Shown: piece by piece, positions 13,636 to 25,976 of the stretch
How the letters are laid out: each line of letters starts with the position of its first letter
Numbering within the stretch: position 1 is the first letter of the stretch
Assembly: GCA_040437565.1 (NCBI GenBank)
Contig: JBDOQK010000051.1
Location: 62,001 to 126,000 of the forward strand
DNA from: Albugo candida
Lineage: Eukaryota; Oomycota; Peronosporomycetes; Albuginales
Direction: 5' to 3'
Length of the DNA stretch: 64,000 nt
Notes under the pieces: generated by a model
The model's database searches: none
What the model was told of the DNA's origin: nothing
What the model saw: only the letters and a program-made list of their open reading frames with translations
Translations under genes and position numbers: made by a program

Positions 13636-14344
13636 CTATATATGTTCCTTCGGTGCCTTGGTTTTACGTTTCATATACGACCCAAGTGACAATCGAATAT
13701 CTATAGTCGTCACTGGCCGCAGTCCTACGGGACGTCTCATTTGCATTCCATTTTCATTATAAGAGAGGCTTGCGCAATGCATCCCAACGCAAAAAGAAAG
13801 GATGGTTGATAGAGCGGGACGCATCCAAACGTATCCACTACGTTCGACTTCGCTTCTGTAAAAGAAAAAAAGCTCTGTATGCTCCGCTAGGCATTTCAAA
13901 CAATCATACGATCTAGAATCCGCGAATTTGATCTCCACGAGAGCGATGTTGTTTGACGCTGGCCAGATTTGTGGGCTATCTGTCGCTGCGAAAGGAGACA
14001 GCGGGCTTGTTGGTGACTTGAGCCCATTCATGTTTTCTTCAATCTGGNNNNNNNNNNNNNNNNNNNNNNNNNNNNNNNNNNNNNNNNNNNNNNNNNNNNN
14101 NNNNNNNNNNNNNNNNNNNNNNNNNNNNNNNNNNNNNNNNNNNNNNNTGGTGCTGTAGGGGAGGCCAAACACCTACCGAATTCAGATTCTGGTTAAATTC
14201 GATCACTTTATTTCGTCTACGTGATTGCGTAACCGTGAACGCTCGGTGAATAGAACAGAATTTCAAGGGAACCGCTTGTATCCTACTACATTTTCTATGG
14301 AGAAGACACTTGTGTGATGATTCCGAGATTGCTTTCAGTGTCAT
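13636..14344 (-). CDS. CxxC-containing ORF, possible relative of the neighbouring secreted protein
   Basis: Minus-strand frames on either side of the 100-N gap (14048-14147) share 3 bp (tgg) at the edges. Collapsing them gives one uninterrupted frame of 202 codons, from ATG at 14344 to the stop at 13636. It has no signal peptide. It carries CLKCLAEHTELFFFYRSEV, which resembles the CRECLAMHSTTFTV...FRLY segment of the gene upstream, and further Cys pairs (CLLHRKC near the start). The ORF begins only about 57 bp after the upstream gene's stop on the same strand. It may be a truncated paralogue or an unrecognised 3' exon of that gene. Function unknown. Confidence 0.45.
14048..14147. other. 100-N gap with 3-bp shared edges
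   Basis: The gap is preceded and followed by tgg. Removing the Ns and one tgg keeps the minus-strand frame open through it, so little or nothing is probably missing. Confidence 0.6.
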
Positions 14345-14401
14345 TTTTTATGCAGCCCTAGAGACATCAAATAGTAAAGGAGATCTGTGGATTAGTTGAG
14401 C

Positions 14402-15805
14402 TTAATATGTAATTCTTAAATTCGACTTGATGCAGTAGCGACAATTTCTATCAATTTTGCCGTGATACACCGCAAGACAGCTTTCGTGCAGCTCCATGCG
14501 CATATCGAGATGTGATGGCTTCGAGTATACCTCCAAGCTGTTGAAATAATGCTCACAATTTTGTCCACAGTCATCCGGATGACGCACAAGTATGACTCTG
14601 CAATCCTTACATTTCAAAATTGTCTGACTGCTTTTTGTAAAAATCAGCGAGATGTATGAAGATGAGATGACCACCAAACGATATCCTTACACCTCTTTGA
14701 GGATACATCTTAGACAATACCGCCTCAAGTGCGATGCTACTCTTACTTCAATACAGTCGTGTTCTTCGGGACGTAGTATATTGAGGCTTCGCTCAGGTTC
14801 GAATGTTTCTGTTAACAAGGGGCTCGAGTGATGGCGACTTGCCATTCTTTTGTACGCAATAGTCAGTAGAACCTGCTGTACTTTCTCCAGCTTCATTCGA
14901 ATCACATCTCCTACAGCTTGATCATTTTCAGAGAAAATGCTGTGTATTCTGCCACAATCTATTGCATTCAATTTGATAATAATCGGGCAGAATGTCTTGT
15001 TGCAGTTGGAGACGATATTTAATGATAGATGATTACTAAGGAAAACGCCCACGTCAGCTGTTTTTTTTGTGCCATGATACAAGCGGAACATTCGAACGGT
15101 AAATGTTGTGCTGTGCATAGCCAAACACTCTCGACAAACAGACTCTTGTGGTACTATGGGGATAAGCATACATCGCATCAACGATTCGTCCTTTACATTC
15201 TTAACAATCCGTAACTTCGAATTCGCTTTAGCCGGGAGAGACTGGATAATGACCGGACGTGTTTCCTGAGAATGTACAAGAAGTGTTTCATCTCTGATTG
15301 AGTAGTCCTTCCAAAAGAAGACTGAAATTTCAACCTTTTCTTTCCAAATCAGTGATGATGGGTCGTATTTGGAGGCTCTTGTAGCTGTGTACCTAGCTAA
15401 CTCCCTCCCTAATTCTTCATCCATCGCGATCGCCAATGAATGAATGCCGATTCCTTTATTTGAATATTTTTTGTATCTGTGAATACTTATTGAGGCACAA
15501 CGCCTGTATGTTTGCTCCAAATGATTTGGTAGATAACATACCCGCTCTTTGAGGCAATAAGAGACAAACGAATTTATTATATTTGAATATCCATAAATCC
15601 AATAGAGTCTGAAGGCGCTATTTGTTGCAAGCAAATGTATTTGCGCACTACCCAAAGTGGATACAAGGCACTCATGACACCTAGTAAAGTCTCCTGGTTT
15701 CTGAGACGACACGTTGAAGATTCCAGATAGAGGAATGATTTGGCTGGGTGACTCCATAGACATCAAAGCGGTCAGAAATAGTGCGCATATACTGAAGGGT
15801 GGCAT
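14402..15805 (-). CDS. Secreted CxxC-rich protein with CHxC motif, candidate CHXC effector
   Basis: Exons 15805-14691 and 14627-14402 are joined by a 63-bp intron (GTAAGG...GCAG) and encode 446 residues in frame. The start is an ATG followed by a hydrophobic signal peptide (MPPFSICALFLTALM). CHEC lies at residues 43-46, within the window expected for the CHXC effector class described from Albugo laibachii (CHXC shortly after signal cleavage). Further C-x2-C pairs occur at 224-227 (CREC), 364-367 (CLRC), 378-381 (CKDC) and 434-437 (CRYC). Segments after the CxxC pairs look alike (CHECLVS...AFRLY and CRECLAM...MFRLY), suggesting internal repeats, perhaps small zinc- or disulphide-stabilised modules. 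The gene sits alone in a repeat-rich region, as host-interaction genes often do. No enzyme domain is seen. Secretion is well supported; effector function is inference. Confidence 0.7.
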
Positions 15806-17700
15806 GTTACGTTTTTTTGTTTTATTCTGTGGAGGATATCAACAGGAGATATGATTGGCTAATTAAAAAAAAGAGTATGAAAGTGATCAACAGAAGCGCT
15901 GCTAGACTGCGATCTGACTTTGTTCTCAGATGCACGACTATGATGTGATCCCGCATGCTTTACGTGTAAATTCGAAAGTGCGCATCGTCCAAAGAAGTAA
16001 CACTTGGACCTTTGATTTAATCACAACAATTGGGTGACATTACCAATCTGTCGCCACAGTTATCTGATAGTTGCATGGTGTCTGATTCAAAAGTTATGTA
16101 ATCAAGTGCTTTCATGATGTACCTCCATAAATTTAATCAGCTAGTATTAATAACCTTTTTGTCACTTCCAACCTCAGATACCTTCATGCACAGTATCACA
16201 AATATTGAACTTTCATTCCTACACTGTCTGCTCTCTGTAAAATCAATGCTTTTAAGTGGAACAGCTGTATCGATTATGCGAGATTCAAATTTTGCTACAC
16301 AAAGTTGGTTTGCTCACTCTAGGGTCTACTTGCACGGCCTTAAGAAAGTTTCACTTCGGGAATAAGTCGTCCCCACCGTTCGTCTCACGGTAGAAGTTTA
16401 GCTTGACCACGTCTAGACAAAGTAGACTTCTGGCTATCACTTTGTGATTACTTTCTCCAATTTTGATCTTCACAGTTTGCCATCAGCTATTTCTGTATAC
16501 TTTGAGTTTCATCAGTTTCGCATTTCATCCCTTGAGTTTTCTTGGATTAATAGCGCTACCTCGTTTCTTGTTTTCGATATCGATTCTATTTGTCGTCTTC
16601 CACAGTCAAACTGATGAATTGATCATGTGTGGACTACTCTACCAGGACATCATGAATACGTGGTAGAGCAGAAAATTGAAGTAATACAAACCATACGTTA
16701 AACTGGACGCTATAGGGAACCTATTGTATAAGAAGAATTCAAGATATGCAAAGCGGTGACTATGGGTAACCGAACATAACTCGTGGTATTTGATTAGTGT
16801 TACTTGTGCGGCTATAATCTTGACAAAATATTGCCTTTCGTTCGTCATCAAAAGAACAGGTTATGATCTGACGTGGCGCGAGAGAAAATAAAGAAGCTTG
16901 ACGACTTGCTCAGGACGGCAATTACTTACATCGGGATTTCAAAATGAAAAACATTCTCGCGCGCAAGGGGCTGTTGATCCACATCATGGAAATGGAGACT
17001 GCGGGCGATTCGGACGCTGATTGGGAAGTGAAGGACATAAGCTCTTTGCATTTATCGCTTGAGTAGTCGAAGTGGAGCATCAGTCAAAGATTCGCCATGC
17101 GATAACAGCCACGGAGTTGTGTTACTACAACAGACGCAACCTCTAGAAAAAAGAAGCTCTGAGTCCACGACTACATGGCCAGCTACATAGATCGCTTCGA
17201 CGTGCTCACGCTGAGTATCAATCATTTGCGAACTTTTTTTGTTGGTTGGAAGACAAAAAGAACGGACAGAAGGCCAAAAAGTTATACCTCACGTGCTGAT
17301 CGGTACTTTCATCATAATTGTAACTTTGAGTTCATTTCAAACGAGTACTTTGATTGTTGAGACTCTTTTGATAGAACTGAGATTGACTGGTTTCGCGTTG
17401 CGATATTAAGCTGGTTTACCTTCTACTATACGACATGAAGACTTGAAATCACCTCGGATGACATTTTGAGTATTTTTAGCTTCCTACTATAATGCAAGTC
17501 ATTTATAACCTGTAATTATTATTTTTGCGGCCAAGAATTGAAGAATCATCAAACAAAAACGTCAACGAATATAATTGGCGTAAATTCAAACCCCCCAATA
17601 CCATTCCAACAGCTTTTTCCCCAATCACATTTAATCTTGATACCAACAATAACCCTGCTCATTTGACAACAAAACATATTCCTTTTTTTCTGCCAGCCCA
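15806..17700. other. Gene-free stretch
   Basis: No recognisable protein was found; plus-strand frames of 60-80 codons (16114, 16463, 17175) show no family features. The stretch contains the likely promoter of the secreted protein gene and leads into transposon remains. Confidence 0.4.
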
Positions 17701-17714
17701 TTGATCTAAGCAGC

Positions 17715-19776
17715 ATGCCTCAAACATTAAAACAGCAACGTCAGTTGAAAGCTATCCGGGCTGCTTATGACACAAAAAAGCAAGAAATATATCAAGTTCA
17801 ACTATTGAAAACAGGAGCGATATATAGGCGGATTTAGAAGTTGAATTTGAGGATTTTGAGGAAGAGCAAATGGACACTACTATTGTCAGTATTTAGTCTG
17901 CTTGTAAACGGCCTTCTCGATACCTTGGAGATTTCGACAGATCAAAACGGCGCAAAGAGCAGCGCAGGAAAAGCAGCTATTGCTTCAAGAAAGCTAGAGA
18001 CATACTTCAAGGCGAAAGCCACACAGCGTCGGCCTATAGACTCTGAAAGCGAGTACTCGATAGATGAAAGACCTCTTTATTCTCAGAACAATCTTCAAAT
18101 GAGCGCTTGTGAAACTGGGAAAACAAAATGAATAGGAGGAAATTATGCGGCTGCATCTTGCCTCTGTTGCAGGATACTTCAGACTTATACTCTGCGGCAG
18201 TGAGGTATAGTTAATTCATTTGCACGTTCTCTAGCGCAGTTTTATTCGATTTATCAACGGTCTATCTAGATTGCAAAATAGAGAGTTGCTGCCTCGCAAA
18301 TAATTGCGACGGCGAATGGAAAGGGGCGTTGGTTTTCCGAGATGCTTCGTGGCTGGGGACGTTTATATCTTGAAACTGGTTTTATTCTCGAGAGCAACCA
18401 GGGAAAGCATGTTAAAACAATCAGTTTATTAGAGGATGAAGATGTCATTGTAGATGTGCAGCTTTACATTCGAAACAATAAATTCTGCATTGTACAAACG
18501 GGTTTTACCAAGCATGTCAACGAGCAAATACTTCCAAAAATTGATCCCACCGCATCTATCCTCCTCAGAACTGTGACCCGCTCTATGAAGTTACTTGGAC
18601 TACGCTATTAAGAGGTGAAGAAAGGCATGTACGTTGATGGCCATGAACGAGCAGATGTCGGGGCATATCGTACTCAGGTTTTGGAACGAATGAGAATCTA
18701 TGAGCCATTTATGCGGGAATTTGTTGGGCTGGCAATGGAAATGAAGATTTGGTGTGCCAGAGATGCCATCATCCTAGTGACGCATGATGAAAGCACATTT
18801 GCCACCCATGACGGCTAGAAGAAGCAATTGCTTCCTGATGGCGAACAGCCACTGTGGAAGAAGGGGGCTGGAAGACGATACATGTCAGCGAACTCCTGAC
18901 TGATTTGGTAAGTCTATTATTTTAGAGTTTTTCTCTCATTGCTTTAATCAAGAGTTAACACCTTCTGTCGTATTCAAAGGGGTAGACTAGCTTTGAAAAA
19001 AGCAAAGAAGCTTCAACGCAGCAATCTTCCAGAAGAGGCCTGCATAATCACATATCCCGGCAAGAACTATGATGGTTTGTGGATTCCGGAATACCTTCAT
19101 AAGCAAGTCCGGGATGCCGCGATTCCCATTTTCGATGCGCAGTTTCCCAATGCAAAAGCTCTCTTCGCTCCGAAAAAGCGACTAGCCACGCAGCATTTGC
19201 TGAAGATGCTATTGTATCTCAACGGATAAATCTTGGACCGGGAGGAAAGCAACCGATGATGCGGAATGGAATGTTTGGAGATGGGACATCGCAACCCATG
19301 GTATTCCCCGCAGATCATCCTCTGGCCGGCCAACCAAAGAGCATAAAGATCGTTCTGCACGAACGCAACCTCTGGACGACAAACCTTCGCCTGGATTGCC
19401 TGGGTAAGTTTGGTGGTACAGGTAGCTGCTGCGGTCGCAGTGTTATTCAGAACCATCCAGACTTTAAAGCTCAAAAAGGTTTGTTGGAAGAGACAATCAC
19501 CGCGGCGGGCCATCTCATCATATTTATCAACGATACGCAAAGAAAAATTGCGATTACACATGGAAAGGATTGGTCGCGACAGTTCCGAAAGCACTTGCAT
19601 CAGTTTTGCTCGCAACAATCCGTCGCCATGCTAGAAAGCGCTTCCTTTATAGGGATGTGTATCGGAAAGATCTAACCGAAAAAGCCGCGGAATATGCTAT
19701 GAAAAAGTACCGATCACATCGAAGAGTTCCAGACTCAATTCACACAGACAGCAATGCTTTAGTAGCTACTGTATGA
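17715..19776 (+). pseudogene. Decayed DDE-superfamily transposase
   Basis: Consecutive plus-strand fragments in order match one transposase type: a helix-turn-helix-like N-terminal part around 18340-18610 (ILESNQGKHVKTISLLEDED), KKGMYVDGHERADV near 18615, the first catalytic block VTHDESTFATHDG near 18780, EEACIITYPGKNYDG near 19030, then PMVFPADHPLAGQP near 19300, GLLEETITAAGHLIIF near 19480, and TVPKALASV...TEKAAEYAMKKYRSHRR to about 19730. The family is a DDE transposase/integrase type with HDEST as the first catalytic Asp. The copy is dead: an in-frame TAA follows LLGLRY, a TAG follows THDG, there are several frame changes, and the expected second Asp block (FDNAT-like) has degenerated to APKKRLATQ. 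Terminal inverted repeats were not identified. Confidence 0.85.
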
Positions 19777-19822
19777 AGCTGTAAGTATAGTATGAAGATA
19801 GTATATTACATTTGTACTGAAA

Positions 19823-19837
19823 CCCTAAACCCTAAAC
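19823..19837. repeat. Short telomere-like CCCTAAA repeat
   Basis: Two complete CCCTAAA units occur in tandem (ccctaaaccctaaac), just after the transposase remains. TTTAGGG/CCCTAAA is the telomeric unit of plants and has been used for oomycetes. Two units can occur by chance or at a healed break. Confidence 0.4.
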
Positions 19838-20639
19838 ACTAATTTGCCCACTGATGGTAACCAAAGTTTACGCTTTGATAGGAAATACTAGTTAAAGCTA
19901 GAGAAACAAGGCAACTTTTAGAGCATTATAAATTAACCAGAAATCATCCCATTTGAAATCCAAGCCTTTTATTTTGAAGCACCAGACTGTATCTATCATA
20001 TAAAATCTCTTTTTTGTTATGCGATGATTTATACGGGAAGAGTAGTGAATTTATTACTAAGGCCTAAAAAGTTGCAGGTTATAGGTGTTGTGCACTGTGC
20101 GTCTGGATTTTAAATAACATGTTCTGGCTGGAAACGGAATGAGTGTGGTTGATTTTTTCATGCGTTGATAGCGATGTATTTACAAGCTAAATGTATTGTG
20201 CAAGATGATTCCCTGCATGCCGTTGTCGAAATCATTGATTCTTTTACCACGATACCACGTTATTAGCTCTCTAGACATGAACATGTCAACGAGACGGCCC
20301 CTGAGTGGTATGGTTTCTGTAAAATAAGTTATAGTCGGACTTTTAAATTCGACAAGAATGTGCCACACGCGTTTGTAAAAAATATTCGAATCATTCTAGT
20401 CGCGCTAATGCAGGCAAATCGATGGAGCATCCTTTTCTAGATCGCGAATTGTATCGGATCACTAACTACCCAATGGATGGATACCGATTCGAAGTTAATT
20501 GCAGAAACACAGTGTTTTCTTTGATCTTCACCAGCTTGTCGTGAATAGCGAGAGGACGAATCGAAAGATGGTTTCGAATACCTGGTTTGATGGGCTCTTG
20601 AGCTGATTGATAATCTGGAATTCCGTGCGAAGAATTGTC

Positions 20640-21270
20640 TCACACTGCTATGGATTTTGAAGCTGAGTGCACGAAAATATTCATTCCAGCTTTGGCAAAA
20701 CCGCTGCACCATATTTTACAATGCGAAGAGCATGCGACCAGCTGATATGATCAAACCTAGCTATCAGGAACCCAGTTGAGTTGGGTACTTCTAGTTGATG
20801 TTGTAAACTTACGATAGCCATTTCTATATATACCATAGACAGTCGCCGTGCGCGCTGAGTTACTTTTAGAAAACTATTTCTTTTTTTTACAGCCAGGTCA
20901 GACCAATTTTTACTGACCGATGAGACTTGCTCTTTCTCATGTTCGATAGCTAAGATATACGCATAGCTCGTCGATTCTACCGCGGCTGAATCTTTATATT
21001 TCCTTTCAAAACAATGCGGTCGACAACTACCACCCACCTACCAGTACGACGATGATAGTAGAACATTGGAGTGCGCTGAACGATAATGACGAGATTCAAT
21101 CAAGATAGCATACCACCATAATTACAATTGGATGCAGCTAAACGTTTTTCCCATCTCGTGAGAAAGCAAACAAGAAAAATTCCCCTTTATGAAACTTTTC
21201 ATTTTGCCGGTCGCTCCAGTCGATTCACGAACTAGTTCCAGTACCTATTTCCATCGGTGTATTTTGCTTT
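20640..21270. repeat. Diverged dispersed repeat, copy 2
   Basis: Partner of the block at 9560-10200, with the same order of conserved islands separated by substitutions and indels. Neither copy encodes a recognisable intact protein. Confidence 0.6.
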
Positions 21271-21303
21271 TCATCACACTTTAAAGGAGCGTCACTAGCG
21301 TCA

Positions 21304-22329
21304 TGATACCATGAAAGTGCCTGAAAGTGGGCAGATGCGACAAGATTGTATGTGTAAATTTATTTAATGATCAGAAGTTGATGCAACACTTCCTTCATTT
21401 GGCGACCATCAAGTATCCCATGCGAGAAGCTTCTATTCTTGGTTAAATTATTTCTTTAAGCTCCATTCATGGATGATAAAACAGAGATGTGATGTTTCGT
21501 CCCCACGGAAAGTAGTCATTACGCTAACGCTTTTAACTGCATGACTATCCAACCATCTATTGATGCTATTGGAGTTTGATATTCCATCATATAAACGATT
21601 GGATTAGCTGGATATTAACACTGTGGTGAGTCTGGTAGTGTGATGCTATTAGGAAACTTGAAGCTATCTCAACTGGTAACATTTTAATTCTCTATAGCTT
21701 ACCACGTTTTATTAAAAGTTCATCTACTTTGCAGAAAATATAAGCATCTTTCCGACTGAAGTTTTTNNNNNNNNNNNNNNNNNNNNNNNNNNNNNNNNNN
21801 NNNNNNNNNNNNNNNNNNNNNNNNNNNNNNNNNNNNNNNNNNNNNNNNNNNNNNNNNNNNNNNNNNTGATACCATGAAAGTGCCTGAAAGTGGGCAGATG
21901 CGACAAGATTGTATGTGTAAATTTATTTAATGATCAGAAGTTGATGCAACACTTCCTTCATTTGGCGACCATCAAGTATCCCATGCGAGAAGCTTCTATT
22001 CTTGGTTAAATTATTTCTTTAAGCTCCATTCATGGATGATAAAACAGAGATGTGATGTTTCGTCCCCACGGAAAGTAGTCATTACGCTAACGCTTTTAAC
22101 TGCATGACTATCCAACCATCTATTGATGCTATTGGAGTTTGATATTCCATCATATAAACGATTGGATTAGCTGGATATTAACACTGTGGTGAGTCTGGTA
22201 GTGTGATGCTATTAGGAAACTTGAAGCTATCTCAACTGGTAACATTTTAATTCTCTATAGCTTACCACGTTTTATTAAAAGTTCATCTACTTTGCAGAAA
22301 ATATAAGCATCTTTCCGACTGAAGTTTTT
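21304..22329. repeat. 463-bp exact direct repeat around a 100-N gap (21767-21866)
   Basis: Bases 21304-21766 recur exactly at 21867-22329, abutting both gap edges. Interpreted as an unmerged contig overlap. Confidence 0.85.
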
Positions 22330-22751
22330 AACTGAATCTGTAGAGAATACAGAGGTCCGACGTAGAATTGTTATGACTTATATGGGATGAGATCGATTTT
22401 TCCAAGTGGAAAAGAGCAGTTTTTGTTGTGCTATTTGCTTGTGTGAGGCAAGTGAAAGACGAAAACCGAATATTCCACAGCAACATTGGTGTAAAAACAG
22501 CGCTCATCCAGCGAAAGCGAACGGGATACGACATCGCTACTCGCTGAGATACCGCATGATAGTTCGCTTTCTATCTTCATGACTAATTTGAAGGCACCTC
22601 GCCAAATTTCTTTTATTTGACTAATCATCTTATGGGCATTCGATCGTGAATGTTTCAATACCTATCGAATCTGAGGGCGTCTCAGTAGATATTTAACACC
22701 CGGTCTAATTATCCCTGATAAATAGATCAATGTTGTATCAATCGAAAAGTC

Positions 22752-25700
22752 ACGAAAACGTCCGGATAATCTCCAGCATGTCGATGTAGTATTTCAAAAT
22801 TTCAGTTTGAAATCGCCAAATTGCTTGCCTTGTTTCCTTATACCAGTGCCGACCGCGAAACGCTTTGAAAATGCTTTGTATCCTCGCTGCTGTGAGATAT
22901 TGACATCTGACTCGCAAAGAATAGAGTCGATGATAACTGTCACGTTTACAGAATACAAGCGTCTTTCCAATTTGTATATCGAGGTCTTTCAAGGATTCCT
23001 CGTGCTCGTGCTTGAGGATGGTTGAAGAGAACACTTTGCTTGATCACTGAGTGCAGACATACACCCAGACCGATCCTGACATCCTGTTCTGCTGTTTGAA
23101 GCCGTGCGGAATCCTTCGTAATTGTACTTTCTGCAGCTTGGAATGGGCATGCAAAAGTCGAGCAGTATATCCACATCGAGCGGTTTTGGCTGCTTCAACG
23201 ATTGCAACAGAATGTAATTGCTCGAACATGCGGATACGATTGAATGCATTTGGCTCTTTGTCTTCATTCGTTTTCAGACAACGGATATAGTGAGGTGAGT
23301 TTCTCCTATTTTGTTGATCAACAGATCGAGTTGCGAGCGAAATTAGAATGAAAGACTGNNNNNNNNNNNNNNNNNNNNNNNNNNNNNNNNNNNNNNNNNN
23401 NNNNNNNNNNNNNNNNNNNNNNNNNNNNNNNNNNNNNNNNNNNNNNNNNNNNNNNNNNTTTGAAATCGCCAAATTGCTTGCCTTGTTTCCTTATACCAGT
23501 GCCGACCGCGAAACGCTTTGAAAATGCTTTGTATCCTCGCTGCTGTGAGATATTGACATCTGACTCGCAAAGAATAGAGTCGATGATAACTGTCACGTTT
23601 ACAGAATACAAGCGTCTTTCCAATTTGTATATCGAGGTCTTTCAAGGATTCCTCGTGCTCGTGCTTGAGGATGGTTGAAGAGAACACTTTGCTTGATCAC
23701 TGAGTGCAGACATACACCCAGACCGATCCTGACATCCTGTTCTGCTGTTTGAAGCCGTGCGGAATCCTTCGTAATTGTACTTTCTGCAGCTTGGAATGGG
23801 CATGCAAAAGTCGAGCAGTATATCCACATCGAGCGGTTTTGGCTGCTTCAACGATTGCAACAGAATGTAATTGCTCGAACATGCGGATACGATTGAATGC
23901 ATTTGGCTCTTTGTCTTCATTCGTTTTCAGACAACGGATATAGTGAGGTGAGTTTCTCCTATTTTGTTGATCAACAGATCGAGTTGCGAGCGAAATTAGA
24001 ATGAAAGACTGGAACATCAGTGTGTAGAGGCCTTACGATCGCATGCACGTTTTGATTTGGTCAGATTGTCCATCTCTTCTGAATCTTCCGGTTGTTGGAC
24101 ATGTTCCTTTTTCTCGGTCCAAAAGACGTTCTCTCTTCGACATTCCAATCCGATAGAAGCAATGATTATATTCGACGATGGAAAGAGAATATCTGAAATT
24201 TTGCCGGTGCATCGACATTCTATTCCACAAAAGGATCGATTGTGCAGATAACTTGTCCGCAAAGTGTCGTATGTAAAACTGCGATTTTGCTTGCTCTATT
24301 TTGATGCGGTAAACATGTTTTTGTCGATCATCGGGGCAATACTGCTTGTCGGAATCGAAGATAATTTTTTATTCGTAATGCACGAGGTACCCTTCGGTGG
24401 CTCGTGGCTCGTGACTCTGTTACAGGACCCACACAAGCGACATCGACAAAATTCAGTCGCAAGACTTTCGTTTGAGCCATTCGGAAGCATCCAATCCTGA
24501 TCCAAGAATGAAAGCCCATTCTGTCGATGATCAAATAGCTCCAAACACGTTGAATAACTCGGACATTGTATCGCTCTCCGTTCAATTCCTTCTGAACCAT
24601 ACAATTGCTGCTGGTTACCAAAGACGGAGTCACTAAATTGAGTCTGAAGACGTTCATTTGCACGATTAATACACAATTGCTCAAAGCCAAAAATGTCCAA
24701 TATACGATCGTCAGAATCTCCGTCGAGTCATTCGCGGGAGACGCTTGATCGGTCGATGAGCTGCCACTCGACCGAGAAGACGTGTTCTCGTCGATTAGAT
24801 ACGTCCGTTTGCGTCCTCTCCAATTTGTGTTCTGACTCATTCGTTGTACCAGCCACGTAAACAATCGAATGTATATTGATCTCATGAATGAAAACTTAAT
24901 GTCCATAGCTTGTTGGTCGACAAATCTGATCCAAACCGATTCTCCTCCAGCACAAATGTTTCGTGTCGTCGACATCCAGCAATTGTGCAGTTGACTTAAA
25001 GTGCGAATTATTTCCCGACAGTAAGACTTCATCTTGAGCTCCTTGAGTGAAATGCACGTTACCCAACTGGAGGATATCTGCCAGTATGAAGATAAAGAAT
25101 CTCACTCGCCCTGAAATTCCAACTTCATTCATCGCTCGCACTGTCTCTGAGAACCGAAAGCCGTACATTTTCCTCTCTTCCATTGTCAGATTCTCGAGTT
25201 AAGCACTTCAAATTGATTCAGGCATTCTCGATTAATTCCCCGCTCTTCTTGCATTCTCGCTTGTGCGCCTTCCAAATGTCTCTCATTTTTGTGACTGATA
25301 TAATACGCTCACAGCTCCAGTAAGTATATATCGATTTCCGCATTAACAGTTCCTTTCGTTCTGTGATTAAATTGCAGTCGTAACAGTTTACCAAATCGAC
25401 TGCTATTATCATTTTGGATCGTGCGAGCGTTACCAAAGGATTCCAATATCGGATTGATTCGCAGGATGCGCTGTAAATTTCTCTTTGGATGCCTTGCGAC
25501 GAAAACGAACACATATTAGGAAATGCATCAGGAACGTGCGCGTTTCAGTCTTCCCGGCAACGATTTCTCCACTCACGAGAATCGTTTGATTCCATTGATT
25601 TTGTATTAGATTACTGCATGCTTTTGCGGCTATCGCACAGACATGAGACGGTAATTTACGTATATCTCAAAATGGTACAAACTTACACACACATGTTTGT

Positions 25701-25976
25701 TACAAAGCGATTTGCTCGATAGAATAATAGGACGCGTTGGGTGTGAAGGGATTTACAGCAAACAGGATCTCGTCCGTGAACGTGTGAAATCAGATTTTCC
25801 TTGAATCGTCGGTAAACAGCTTCTAAAGCAGCGGGCTCGTGCACGTATTGGCCTTCGAGAAGGCAGTGTAATTTTGTGTAATCTTGAGTATTCTCTTGCA
25901 ATAAAATTGAATTAGTATCGTGCCCGTAAGAGAGAGAATTTTGTTTCATGATTTGTTTATCCTCAATCTCAGGCAA
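22752..25976 (-). pseudogene. Decayed myosin heavy-chain (motor domain plus IQ) gene
   Basis: Read on the minus strand, ordered fragments cover a myosin motor. They are an N-terminal LHCLLEGQYVHEPAALEAVYRRF (about 25890), the P-loop region ILVSGEIVAGKTET (about 25570), switch [24 protein letters not shown] (about 25430), ILADILQLGNVHF (about 25070), LFTWLVQRM (about 24850), DIFGFEQLCINRANERLQ (about 24680) with STCLELFD, the converter-side HYIRCLKTNEDKEPNAFNR (about 23290), IQIGKTLVFCKRDSY (about 22960) and an IQ-like AARIQSIFKAFRGR (about 22880). Most fragments lie in different frames. The P-loop reads GEIVAGKT instead of the near-invariant GESGAGKT, so ATP binding would be lost. The 553 bp next to the 23359-23458 gap are duplicated artefactually, doubling the C-terminal part. 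Some frame changes could be introns, but the P-loop damage argues for a pseudogene. Confidence 0.8.
22806..24011. repeat. 553-bp exact direct repeat around a 100-N gap (23359-23458)
   Basis: Bases 22806-23358 and 23459-24011 are identical and abut the gap edges inside the myosin remains. Counting both copies would wrongly suggest two myosin tails. Confidence 0.9.

Larger units (their letters stand above)
19838..22750. other. Gene-poor stretch with diverged repeats
   Basis: No intact gene is present. Around 20640-21560 the sequence is a diverged relative of 9560-10930, and 22740-22810 resembles 11520-11600. Minus-strand frames (20437-20712, 20681-21037, 22431-22658) are short and unrecognised. 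Confidence 0.45.

Noticed and set aside
19823-19837. Interstitial telomere from CCCTAAA repeats
   Set aside because: Only two units; noted as a weak repeat but not claimed as telomeric.
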